Shown here: piece after piece, positions 1 to 11,431 of the stretch
Numbering within the stretch: the first letter of the stretch is position 1
Layout of the letters: every line of letters begins with the position of its first letter
DNA from: Sphaerotilus sp.
Lineage (GTDB): Bacteria; Pseudomonadota; Gammaproteobacteria; Burkholderiales; Burkholderiaceae_C
Assembly (NCBI RefSeq): GCF_013299175.1
Contig: NZ_JAAFKF010000010.1
Coordinates: 1-56,185, forward strand
DNA: 56,185 bases
Direction: 5' to 3'
Program-made: the position numbers and the translations under genes
The notes under the pieces: model-generated
What the model saw: the letters and a program-made list of their open reading frames with translations, nothing else
Told to the model about the DNA's origin: nothing
Database searches by the model: none

Positions 1-66
1 GGCGTGCCTTCAGGTCGATCGGCGAAAGTTTCCAGCGTTTGAGAGGATCTTGACATCCTCCCCGCC

Positions 67-1137
67 CTAAAGGACGGGGATTCCTCCTGCGAGACGCGCA
101 TGTCCGCGCGCGGCGATGTTCCTGGCGGCGTTCACGTCGCGGTGGTGTTCCGCGCCGCAATCGCAGCATGTCCATCGCCTCATTCGCAGACCTGTCCTGC
201 CTTTCGGACTGCTGGCGGGTATGCCCCCGCAGCGCGAACAGGTCTGGGTTGTGTAGGCTTCATTCACCTCCTCGAACACGATGCCGGCCTGATGGCTCTT
301 GTATTCCAGCATCGTCTTCATCATCGACCACCCGGCGTCCAGCGTGGACTTCGCCATCTTGGTCTTCACCATCGCTTTCGCCTGCACGTTCCCGACGAAG
401 ATCGCCGCGTTGCGCTCGACCAGCCCGGTGCTGAACTTGTGCATCGCGTCCTTGCGCGTGTTGGCGATCTTCGCGTGGATCGCACGCACCCGGTTCTTCT
501 TCCCGGCTCGCTGGGCGATCCCCAGCGCGCCCTCATGCTTGCGGTACAGGCCGGACGCCAGCTCTTCGCCGTCCGAGCACGTCGCCGCCGTCTTCAGGCC
601 AAGGTCGATCCCCACCGATCCAGTGCCGGCCGACTTCGGCACGTCCACCTTGACGCACACGTTCAGGTACCACCGGCCGCGCGCGTCCTGCGAGAACGAG
701 CCGGCGCGCAGATCGAACCGGCTCAGCCCGTAGCTGTCCCACAGACTGAACCTGTGCCCGAGAAAAGCGATCTGCCCGGCCTTGTACTTCGCGCCGCCCG
801 CCTTGAACGGCACCCAGCCCAGCGAATGCTTCGCCGACTTCGCGTTCGACACCCGCCAGTTCAGCCTCGACTTCTTGAACTGCTTGCGCCGGGCGGCGTA
901 CTCCTCGCACACCAGTTGCACCGTGGCGCTACCGATCTGCACGCCCTCGCACTTCGAGTACCCGGCCGTGAGCTTCTGCAGGTCGAACCCACTCAGCCAC
1001 TTGCCTCGCTCGCGAATCGCCCGTGAACTGGTCTCGTTACAGTAGTTCCACACCTGATTGACCTCGCGCGCCATCAAGGACAGCACGCCCGCGTGCTTGT
1101 CCTTGATCCGCAGCTTGAGGGTCTTCACGGCTTCCAT
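67..1137 (-). CDS. tnpB: TnpB RNA-guided endonuclease homologue
   Basis: The protein has 356 residues, typical for TnpB, the RNA-guided nuclease ancestor of Cas12. RuvC-I is GIDLGLK with D178. The C-terminal zinc ribbon has C300/C303 and C324/C327. RuvC-III is HHRDVNAARN with D334. The usual RuvC-II glutamate (canonical form vvvEdL) is replaced: the segment reads IFVGNV, with G249 at the Glu position. A glutamate (E293) sits instead in VNEAYTTQTCS, where many homologues have proline. Some TnpB lineages are known to have a relocated RuvC-II glutamate, so this could still be active. The ORF is intact and its 3' end runs into the right-end hairpin, as expected if the guide RNA overlaps the gene end. 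Confidence 0.9.
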   Translation of the reverse strand: MEAVKTLKLRIKDKHAGVLSLMAREVNQVWNYCNETSSRAIRERGKWLSGFDLQKLTAGYSKCEGVQIGSATVQLVCEEYAARRKQFKKSRLNWRVSNAKSAKHSLGWVPFKAGGAKYKAGQIAFLGHRFSLWDSYGLSRFDLRAGSFSQDARGRWYLNVCVKVDVPKSAGTGSVGIDLGLKTAATCSDGEELASGLYRKHEGALGIAQRAGKKNRVRAIHAKIANTRKDAMHKFSTGLVERNAAIFVGNVQAKAMVKTKMAKSTLDAGWSMMKTMLEYKSHQAGIVFEEVNEAYTTQTCSRCGGIPASSPKGRTGLRMRRWTCCDCGAEHHRDVNAARNIAARGHARLAGGIPVL

Positions 1138-1145
1138 CTGACAAC

Positions 1146-1221
1146 TGTATTTCCATACATGTCGGTTGACAAGCCGGAACGGCTTGAACGCTCGACCCCG
1201 GGCTGAACCCCGGGGCTTGTC
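1146..1221. repeat. Inverted repeats upstream of tnpB
   Basis: TGTAT-TTCC-ATACA (1146-1159) and CAAGCC-GGAAC-GGCTTG (1170-1186) can each form a small hairpin. An outer pair GACAAGCC/GGCTTGTC (1168-1175 and 1214-1221) encloses the second hairpin and a CCCCGGG motif. Subterminal imperfect palindromes are typical of IS200/IS605 ends. The same structure could also act as a terminator for dbpA, which ends at 1242 and is read toward it. Confidence 0.5.
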
Positions 1222-1241
1222 GCTTCGTCCGGGTCAATCCG

Positions 1242-2678
1242 TCAACTGCGTGCAGCAAACTCGGCCAGCACGTCCTTGAGCATCCGCGCCTTCGCCTTGC
1301 GGCCCTTGAGGTTGCCCTTGCTCAGCCGCTCCGCGGCCTGACGCGCCACCTTGGTGTCCACGGCGACGTAGGTGTGGAAATCGGTGACGTTGATCTTGCC
1401 GATCTGCGCCGACACGTAGCCGGCCTCGCCGGTGAGCGCGCCCAGCACGTCGCCGGGGCGGATCTTGTCCTTGCGCCCGCCCAGGATCTGGATGGTCTGC
1501 ATCGGCGGCACCAGCGGCGGCGCGTCCTCGACCTCGGCGTTGAACAGCTCCGCCAGCGGCGACCACACCGTCTCGCGCCCCTGCAGCACCTCGATGCGGC
1601 CGACGCGCCCCATCTCGTCCAGGCTCGCCAGACTGAAGGCCAGACCTTCCTCGTCCGCACGGCCAGTCCGCCCGACGCGGTGGATGTGGACCTCGGTGTC
1701 CGGCGTGATGTCCACGTTGATGACCGCGCCGAGCTGCGCGATGTCCAGGCCGCGCGCGGCCACGTCGGTTGCCACCAGCACCGAAGCACTGCGGTTGGCG
1801 AACTGGATCAGCACCTGGTCGCGGTCGCGCTGCTCCAGATCGCCGTGCAGCGCCAGCGCCTCGAAGCCGGACGCCACCAGCACGTCCACCAGATCGCGGC
1901 AGCGCTGCTTGGTGTTGCAGAAGGCGATCGCGCTTTCGGGGCGGTACTTCTTCAGCAGCAGCGTCACGGCGTGCAGGCGCTGCGACTCGGCCACCTCGTA
2001 CCAGTGCTGGAGGATCTTGCTGGGCGCGTGGACCTCCTTCAGCTTGACCTCCTGCGGCGCCCGCATGAACTCGCGGCTCAGGTTGGCGATGCCTTCCGGG
2101 TACGTCGCCGAGAACAGCAGCGTCTGGCGCTGGCGCGGACACTGGCGGGCAATCGATGCGATGTCGTCGTGGAAACCCATGTCGAGCATCCGGTCAGCCT
2201 CGTCCAGCACCAGCGTGTTGAGCACCCCCAGCACCAGGCTGCCGCGCTCCAAGTGGTCGCCAATGCGGCCGGGCGTGCCGACGACGATGTGGGCACCGTA
2301 GGCGAGGCTGTCCATCTGCGGGCGCATGGTCGAGCCGCCGCACAGGGTCAGGATCTTGATGTTGTCCTGCGCGCGGGCGAGGCGGCGGATCTCCTGCGTC
2401 ACCTGGTCGGCGAGTTCGCGGGTCGGGCACAGGACCATCGCCTGCACGTCCTGGCGCGCGACATCCAGCCGGGCGAGCAGCGCCAGCGCGAAGGCCGCCG
2501 TCTTGCCGCTGCCGGTCTTGGCCTGCGCGATCAGGTCGTGGCCGGCGAGCGCCAGGGGCAGGCTGGCGGCCTGGATCGGGGTCATGCGGGTGTAGCCGAG
2601 TTGCTCCAGGTTGGCGAGCATGGCCGGCGACAAGGGCAGGCGCGAGAAGGAGTCGAGAGCGTTCGTGGGTTCTTGCAT
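1242..2678 (-). CDS. dbpA: ATP-dependent RNA helicase DbpA
   Basis: A 478-residue DEAD-box helicase. It has a Q motif region (TPIQAASLP), Walker A AKTGSGKT, DEAD as VLDEADRMLD, SAT as LLFSATYP, and motif VI HRVGRTGR. The last ~75 residues (GGRKDKIRPGDVLGAL through FHTYVAVD) match the DbpA C-terminal RNA-binding domain, which in E. coli recognises hairpin 92 of 23S rRNA during 50S assembly. The frame stays open upstream for 178 codons, but that extension has shadow-like composition. I chose the ATG at 2678 (MQEPTNALDSF), which sits just before the first helicase residues and only 36 bp from the divergent acyltransferase start. Confidence 0.95.
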   Translation of the reverse strand: MQEPTNALDSFSRLPLSPAMLANLEQLGYTRMTPIQAASLPLALAGHDLIAQAKTGSGKTAAFALALLARLDVARQDVQAMVLCPTRELADQVTQEIRRLARAQDNIKILTLCGGSTMRPQMDSLAYGAHIVVGTPGRIGDHLERGSLVLGVLNTLVLDEADRMLDMGFHDDIASIARQCPRQRQTLLFSATYPEGIANLSREFMRAPQEVKLKEVHAPSKILQHWYEVAESQRLHAVTLLLKKYRPESAIAFCNTKQRCRDLVDVLVASGFEALALHGDLEQRDRDQVLIQFANRSASVLVATDVAARGLDIAQLGAVINVDITPDTEVHIHRVGRTGRADEEGLAFSLASLDEMGRVGRIEVLQGRETVWSPLAELFNAEVEDAPPLVPPMQTIQILGGRKDKIRPGDVLGALTGEAGYVSAQIGKINVTDFHTYVAVDTKVARQAAERLSKGNLKGRKAKARMLKDVLAEFAARS

Positions 2679-2714
2679 GGGGCGGATTATCCGGGCAGGC
2701 GAGAATGCGCCCCC

Positions 2715-3308
2715 ATGCAACGCACCATCTTCGACACACCCGGCATCAACAGCGCCTTCCGCAGCCTCTCCATCACCGTGCTGCGCCTGTCCGGCTGGCG
2801 GGTCGAGGGCCACCTGCCGCCCGAGGCGCACAAGTGCGTGATCATCGCCGCGCCGCACACCAGCAACTGGGATCTGCCCTACACGCTGATGGTGGCGTTC
2901 GTGCTGAACCTGCACATCCACTGGATGGGCAAGTGGCAGATCTTCCGGGCGCCGTTCGGCGGGTTGATGCGCTGGCTGGGGGGCATCGCGGTGCGGCGGG
3001 AGACCTCGAACAACCTCGTCGCCGCGTCGGCGCAGGCGCTGGCGAACGCGGAAGGGCCGGTGCAACTGATCGTGCCGCCGGAGGGTACGCGCAGCAAGGT
3101 GCGCTACTGGAAGACGGGCTTCTACCACATCGCGCTGCAGGCCCGGGTGCCGATCGTGCTGGCCTACCTCGACTACCACCGCAAGGTCGGCGGACTCGGC
3201 CCGGTGTTCCACCCCACCGGCGACATCGAGCGCGACATGGTGACGATCAAGCAGTTCTACGCCAGCATCCGCGGGCGCAACGCCGACCAGTTCGACGCAC
3301 GGTCGTAA
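2715..3308 (+). CDS. Lysophospholipid (1-acylglycerol-3-phosphate) acyltransferase family protein
   Basis: A 197-residue PlsC-superfamily acyltransferase. The catalytic HX4D motif is HTSNWD, followed by a conserved acceptor-binding region around FGGLMRWLGGIAVRR and a PPEGTRS block. It is shorter than PlsC proper and lacks an obvious multi-pass membrane region. It resembles the soluble or peripheral acyltransferases often annotated as glycerol acyltransferase, and the actual acyl acceptor is unknown. The ATG at 2715 fits the conserved start; an ATG at 2705 is in another frame. It is divergent from dbpA and ends exactly where the convergent glutathione peroxidase ends (3308/3309), leaving no terminator space. 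Confidence 0.85.
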   Translation: MQRTIFDTPGINSAFRSLSITVLRLSGWRVEGHLPPEAHKCVIIAAPHTSNWDLPYTLMVAFVLNLHIHWMGKWQIFRAPFGGLMRWLGGIAVRRETSNNLVAASAQALANAEGPVQLIVPPEGTRSKVRYWKTGFYHIALQARVPIVLAYLDYHRKVGGLGPVFHPTGDIERDMVTIKQFYASIRGRNADQFDARS

Positions 3309-3797
3309 CTACTGGGCGCCGAGTGCAGCGTCGATGTCGGCCTGGAGCTTGGCCGGAGACGTCTGCGGGGCATAGCGGCCGAGCACATGGCCATTCCGTC
3401 CGATCAGGAACTTGGTGAAATTCCACTTGATCGCCCGCGTGCCGAGCAGACCGGGCGCTTCGCTCGTCAACCAGCGGAACAGCGGATCGGCCCCGTCTCC
3501 GTTGACCTCGGTGCGCGACATCATCGGGAAGCTGACGCCGTAGTTGCGCTGGCAGAAGGCGCCGATTTCCGCATCCGAGCCGGGGTCTTGTCCGCCAAAC
3601 TGGTTGCACGGGAATCCCAGCACCACCAGACCACGGGCACGTTCACGCTGCCACAGCGCCTCCAGTCCCGCAAACTGCGGCGTGAACCCGCAGGCGCTGG
3701 CCGTGTTGACGACCAGCACCACCTGCCCGCGGTAGCGAGCCAGGTCATGGGGGGTGCCGTCGATGGCAATGGTGGAGAAGTCTTCGACAGCAGGCAT
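3309..3797 (-). CDS. Glutathione peroxidase family protein (BtuE/thiol peroxidase type)
   Basis: A 162-residue thioredoxin-fold peroxidase with no signal peptide, so cytoplasmic. The peroxidatic cysteine is in NTASACGFTPQ, the resolving-type cysteine in GFPCNQFGGQ, and the Trp/Asn pair in KWNFTKFL, completing the Cys-Gln-Trp-Asn catalytic tetrad of the family. It uses Cys rather than selenocysteine, so it probably reduces peroxides with thioredoxin or glutathione. It lies 2 bp upstream-facing to minE's stop (minE ends at 3800) on the same strand, so it may be cotranscribed downstream of minCDE. Confidence 0.93.
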   Translation of the reverse strand: MPAVEDFSTIAIDGTPHDLARYRGQVVLVVNTASACGFTPQFAGLEALWQRERARGLVVLGFPCNQFGGQDPGSDAEIGAFCQRNYGVSFPMMSRTEVNGDGADPLFRWLTSEAPGLLGTRAIKWNFTKFLIGRNGHVLGRYAPQTSPAKLQADIDAALGAQ

Positions 3798-3799
3798 GG

Positions 3800-4060
3800 T
3801 CAGCGCGGCCCGTCCGGCAACTCGATCTTGACTTCGAGCACTTCAAGGTTGTCGTGGCGCTCCAGATGCACCTTGATGTCGTTCGGGTTGATCGACACGT
3901 ATTTCGTCACCACGGCCAGCAGCTCGCGCTGCAGGGCGGGCAGATAGTCCGGGCTGGCACTGCGCGAGGTGCGCTCGTGGGCCAGGATGATCTGCAAGCG
4001 TTCCTTGGCAACCGTCGCGGATTTCTGCTTTTCACCGAGCATGAATGATAGAAACCCCAT
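3800..4060 (-). CDS. minE: Cell division topological specificity factor MinE
   Basis: An 86-residue MinE. The N-terminal [11 protein letters not shown] is the membrane-targeting amphipathic start. The region [13 protein letters not shown] is the anti-MinCD contact helix/strand that binds MinD. The rest ([35 protein letters not shown]) is the topological specificity domain. I chose ATG 4060 over an upstream in-frame start because the protein then begins like other MinE proteins and an AGGTGA ribosome site precedes it. It is third in the minC-minD-minE order, 4 bp after minD. Confidence 0.97.
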   Translation of the reverse strand: MGFLSFMLGEKQKSATVAKERLQIILAHERTSRSASPDYLPALQRELLAVVTKYVSINPNDIKVHLERHDNLEVLEVKIELPDGPR

Positions 4061-4064
4061 GGGG

Positions 4065-4880
4065 TCACCTCGCGCCAAACAACCGCTTGAAGAAGCCGGG
4101 CTTCACCAGATCGATGAAACGCATGGGCTTTTCTTCCCCGAGGAAACGCGCCACCACGTCCCGGTAGGCGTCGGCCGCATCGGCACCGTCCATGTGGATC
4201 ACCGGCACGCCCTGGTTCGATGCCTGGAGCACCACCTCCGACTCCGGCACCACGCCGATCAGCTTGATGCGCAGGATCTCGTGGATGTCCTCGATCGAGA
4301 GCATCTCGCCACCCTGCACGCGGGTCGGGTTGTAGCGGGTGATCAGCAGGTGCTCCTTGACCGGCTCGCGACCTTCAATGGCACGCAAGGTCTTGGACGC
4401 GAGCATCCCGAGAATGCGGTCCGAGTCGCGCACGGAGGAGACTTCGGGGTTCGTCACCACCAGGGCTTCGTCGGCGAAGTGCATGGCCATCATCGCGCCC
4501 GTCTCGATGCCGGCAGGCGAATCGCAGACGATGAACTCGAACTCCATCTCGGCCAGCTCCTGGAAGACCCGGCCGACCCCTTCCTTGTTCAAGGCTTCCT
4601 TGTCGCGGGTCTGGGACGCCGCCAGCACGAACAGGTTCTCGCAGTGCTTGTCCTTGATCAGCGCCTGCTGCAGATGGACTTCGCTGTTGATGACGTTGAT
4701 GAGGTCATAGACCACGCGCCGCTCGCAGCCCATGATGAGGTCGAGATTGCGCAGGCCGACATCGAAATCGATGACCACCGTCTTGTGTCCACGAAGCGCC
4801 AGTCCCGAGGCAAAACTGGCGCTGGTGGTGGTTTTTCCAACGCCCCCCTTCCCGGAGGTCACCACAATGATCTTGGCCAT
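4065..4880 (-). CDS. minD: Septum site-determining ATPase MinD
   Basis: A 271-residue ParA/MinD ATPase. It has the deviant Walker [12 protein letters not shown] near residues 10-20, [13 protein letters not shown], and a Walker B-type VCDSPAGIE. The C-terminal amphipathic membrane-targeting sequence is present ([14 protein letters not shown]). It oscillates with MinE and recruits MinC to the membrane to block polar division. It follows minC after 67 bp and precedes minE by 4 bp, so the trio is one operon read on the minus strand. Confidence 0.98.
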   Translation of the reverse strand: MAKIIVVTSGKGGVGKTTTSASFASGLALRGHKTVVIDFDVGLRNLDLIMGCERRVVYDLINVINSEVHLQQALIKDKHCENLFVLAASQTRDKEALNKEGVGRVFQELAEMEFEFIVCDSPAGIETGAMMAMHFADEALVVTNPEVSSVRDSDRILGMLASKTLRAIEGREPVKEHLLITRYNPTRVQGGEMLSIEDIHEILRIKLIGVVPESEVVLQASNQGVPVIHMDGADAADAYRDVVARFLGEEKPMRFIDLVKPGFFKRLFGAR

Positions 4881-4947
4881 CCGTCGAGGTCCTTTCTGTT
4901 GACTTGTTTGTTATGGGCTGAGTCAGGTAAAACACCAATCCCATGCC

Positions 4948-5664
4948 TCATGCCTTAATGGGCTCGATGATCAAGGTATCGCCATCGAGCCGCACCTGTG
5001 CTGATTTTCCCCGCACGTCCGTCGGCAATGGCGGATCGGTCGTCTGGTAAATACCCGCAATCGAGATCAGTTCCGGTTCCATGCAGGTGGTGAATATCCG
5101 GGCATTCACATCCCCGGTGGCACCGGCAATGGCCTTGCCCCGCAGTGGCGCATAGACATGGATACTGCCATCGGCGATCACCTCGGCGCCGTGGTTGACC
5201 AGGGCCAGGATGACCAGATCGGCCCCCTTGGCGTAGACCTGCTGGCCGGAGCGCAGCGGCCGATCCACCACCACGACCGAGGCGGCCCGCACGGGCGCCG
5301 GTGCCGGTGCCGCCGCACGCACTGCCGGACCGTCCTGCGGCGGCACCTCGCACAGGCCGGCCGCCTGCGCTGCCGCCATCTGCGCCGCAGACCCTCCGCG
5401 CACGGCCACGGGCACCATGCTGTAGCTGCGCAGCAATTCGATCAACCCCCGAAAATCGATTTCGCCGGCAGATTCCTGCACCTGCGCCAAATCGATGAGC
5501 ACCGGATCCTGGTTAAAGAACTCGGTGGATGGTCCCAGGCGGACCCGGAGTTGTTCTGCCAGTTCTGGCAGGTGTGGAGACTTCACCACAAGCGCCACGA
5601 GCGTGAGCGTGGCGCTTTTCAGATCAAACACGGCGGGGGAATTCCCCGGAGACGCTATGGCCAT
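4948..5664 (-). CDS. minC: Septum site-determining protein MinC
   Basis: A 238-residue FtsZ-polymerisation inhibitor. The N-terminal domain (about 1-105, FDLKSATLTLVALVV onward) inhibits FtsZ. An Ala/Pro-rich linker (about 125-150) leads to the C-terminal beta-helix domain (VYAKGADLVILALVNHGAEVIADGSIHVYAPLRGKA is the hallmark region, quoted here only by its ends). This domain dimerises and binds MinD. I chose ATG 5664 (MAIASPGNS); the 32-residue upstream extension is Cys/Pro-rich and unlike MinC. It is the first gene of minCDE, and its promoter should lie in 5665-5775. Confidence 0.95.
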   Translation of the reverse strand: MAIASPGNSPAVFDLKSATLTLVALVVKSPHLPELAEQLRVRLGPSTEFFNQDPVLIDLAQVQESAGEIDFRGLIELLRSYSMVPVAVRGGSAAQMAAAQAAGLCEVPPQDGPAVRAAAPAPAPVRAASVVVVDRPLRSGQQVYAKGADLVILALVNHGAEVIADGSIHVYAPLRGKAIAGATGDVNARIFTTCMEPELISIAGIYQTTDPPLPTDVRGKSAQVRLDGDTLIIEPIKA

Positions 5665-5775
5665 GGGACAGCATTCGACATCAGGTGATTTGGCAAGTGT
5701 ACCCACTGGACAGTGCCGCAAAGGAGCCGGGCACCGTGTTCCAGAGAACTGTAGCGGCAATGTTCGATGGAATGG

Positions 5776-7653
<1,878 letters not shown>

Positions 7654-7656
7654 GGT

Positions 7657-10008
<2,352 letters not shown>

Positions 10009-10297
10009 GGCGGGGGCGGTCAGGGTGGCGGCCAAAGCGGGACTCTCGATGCTGGGGAAGGACAACCCTCCATTGTCGGTGCTCGCACGCCCCGCCGCTC
10101 GCACTGCGGCGAATTCTCCTTGCCTTCGGGCGGATAGCGGACACCGCAGGCAGCCACAGCGGGCCTGCGCGCGGCCACAAGCCGGCGATGCCTTATGCTG
10201 CGAGCCACTTTTCGGCATCTAGCGCGGATCGCGACGCCGAAGCAGCGTCGGCCGACCCGCAGGGATGCCCCGTCCACGCCACGCCCAGGAGCACGCC

Positions 10298-10489
10298 ATG
10301 GCAACACCCAACTATTCCTACGAAAAACGTCAGCGCGAACTCGCCAAGAAACGCAAGACGGAAGAAAAGCGCAACCGCAAGGCCCATCCGGGGCGGGATG
10401 ACAGCAGCGCCTCGGCCGATCCGTCCGCACCGACCGACGCGGGTCAAGCGCCGCAGCCCAACGCGGGCGACACCTCCAGCGTGGGCTGA
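10298..10489 (+). CDS. Small lysine/arginine-rich conserved protein
   Basis: A 63-residue protein starting MATPNYSYEKRQRELAKKRK, followed by a Ser/Ala/Pro/Asp-rich acidic tail. A CAGGAG ribosome site lies 7 bp before the ATG, which favours this start over an upstream one at 10265. Small proteins with this YSYEKRQRELAKKRK-type N-terminus are common hypotheticals in Burkholderiales. The basic helix suggests nucleic-acid or ribosome binding, but no function is known to me. It stands alone between divergent ygiQ and the convergent PEP-CTERM gene. Confidence 0.75.
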   Translation: MATPNYSYEKRQRELAKKRKTEEKRNRKAHPGRDDSSASADPSAPTDAGQAPQPNAGDTSSVG

Positions 10490-10498
10490 TCCCCGACC

Positions 10499-10536
10499 GG
10501 CGCAAGGCCGGTCCCGGACTCAACCGGCCTTGCGCC
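10499..10536. terminator. Strong stem-loop between two convergent genes
   Basis: A perfect 14-bp inverted repeat (arms 10499-10512 and 10523-10536, GGCGCAAGGCCGGT and its complement) surrounds a 10-nt loop. It sits just after the small protein's stop at 10489 and covers the stop of the convergent PEP-CTERM gene (10520), so it probably terminates both. It lacks a clear T-run, so termination may be inefficient or Rho-assisted. Confidence 0.7.
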
Positions 10537-11152
10537 GACGCAGTCCCATCCACCCCAGCCCGGCCGCCAGCAGCCAGCCCTGCGCAGGCTCTGGAACGGG
10601 CACTGGCACTGGCACTGGTACCGACGCTGCCTCTGGCGTCACGGCATCCCCGATGTACAGCACCTGGGTCTTGTCCCAGGCCAGCGCCGCCAGCCGGGCC
10701 TGCCCCCGGAAACCATCGCTGAAGCACACCTCGACATAAGCATTGCGCAGCGACACACCGCTGAAGTCCACGTTCTGGCTGTCCACCTCGCCCGTCGCGG
10801 TGTGGACGATGCGGTCGAGGTCCAGCCCGCCGAAGTCCCACACGCCCTGGCTTTGCAGTTGCAAGCCGGACCAGACCTGGTTCGAGTAGTGGGTGCTGCT
10901 GCCCGGCAAGCGCACCTCGTGCCGGCCATCGGAGAGGAAGTCCTCCCATACCCCGCCGCCATCTTGCGGTGTACCCATCGAATAGGTAAGTCCTGTGACC
11001 AGAATGCCGGAACCAGACTGGTTCAGCACCGTACCCGCTTGCAAGTACCAGTCTCCGTCGAGCGTCACCGTGGCCGCATGCAGGGATTGCTGTGCCTGCG
11101 CGGCCAGTGAAAGGGAAGCGGCGATTATTGCCGCGATCATTTGCTTGTTCAT
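10520..11152 (-). CDS. PEP-CTERM sorting domain protein
   Basis: A 210-residue exported protein. The N-terminus (MNKQMIAAIIAASLSLAAQA) is a signal peptide cut near AQA. The middle is a beta-rich, Gly/Ser/Asp-containing domain of unknown function. The C-terminus is a PEP-CTERM signal: VPEPAQGWLLAAG, a hydrophobic stretch, then RRRK. PEP-CTERM proteins are processed by exosortases, and these systems usually co-occur with exopolysaccharide loci. No exosortase is in this window. Immediately before the PEP motif is a (Val-Pro)4 run encoded by a 6-bp repeat at 10599-10616. It lies downstream of the GGDEF-EAL gene on the same strand, separated by 279 bp. Confidence 0.85.
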   Translation of the reverse strand: MNKQMIAAIIAASLSLAAQAQQSLHAATVTLDGDWYLQAGTVLNQSGSGILVTGLTYSMGTPQDGGGVWEDFLSDGRHEVRLPGSSTHYSNQVWSGLQLQSQGVWDFGGLDLDRIVHTATGEVDSQNVDFSGVSLRNAYVEVCFSDGFRGQARLAALAWDKTQVLYIGDAVTPEAASVPVPVPVPVPEPAQGWLLAAGLGWMGLRRRKAG

Positions 11153-11332
11153 ACCAGTTTCCCGTGTTTACCCAAGGCTGCATGGCTCAGCACTTGAGCT
11201 ATTTATGGTTGAAAATCCGTGCTTGCCACTGGATCGAACCGTAACGGGAACACGCGGTTTGTCGCCACTGGTCACACCCCTTGAACGGGGGGAATGCGGC
11301 CGCCGGATTGGCGGCAATCGACGAAGAAATCA

Positions 11333-11369
11333 CAGCCGTAACCCCCTGTTTCGCGGGGTTTCAGGGCTG
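11333..11369 (-). terminator. Candidate terminator downstream of the GGDEF-EAL gene
   Basis: On the minus strand, an outer stem CAGCC/GGCTG and inner stem ACCCC/GGGGT enclose an A-rich loop. This lies about 60 bp after the stop of the GGDEF-EAL gene. The following T content (TGATTTCTT) is weak. The rest of 11153-11431 should hold the promoter of the PEP-CTERM gene; I see only one further small GC hairpin there (11299-11315). Confidence 0.45.
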
Positions 11370-11431
11370 TTGCACGGTGTATTTTTTCATTTCACACCGC
11401 GCTGCCTTGATGCGCAGTCACCCCCACAAGC

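Larger units (their letters stand above)
50..1221 (-). mobile_element. Stand-alone TnpB element, IS200/IS605 (IS1341-like) type
   Basis: The element consists of one tnpB gene and flanking hairpin-forming ends, with no tnpA transposase in view. The right end on the minus strand is a GC-rich hairpin just past the tnpB stop (about 57-77), followed by GATGTCAA near position 50. This arrangement is usual for these elements, and the hairpin is part of the omega (reRNA) RNA in characterised TnpB systems. The other end holds imperfect palindromes at 1146-1159 and 1168-1221. Exact termini are not proven, because these elements make no target-site duplication. Mobilisation would need a Y1 transposase in trans. 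Confidence 0.7.

Noticed and set aside
1-1241. A CRISPR-Cas12 locus next to the TnpB-like gene.
   Set aside because: No direct repeats with spacers and no cas1/cas2; length and ends fit a transposon TnpB.
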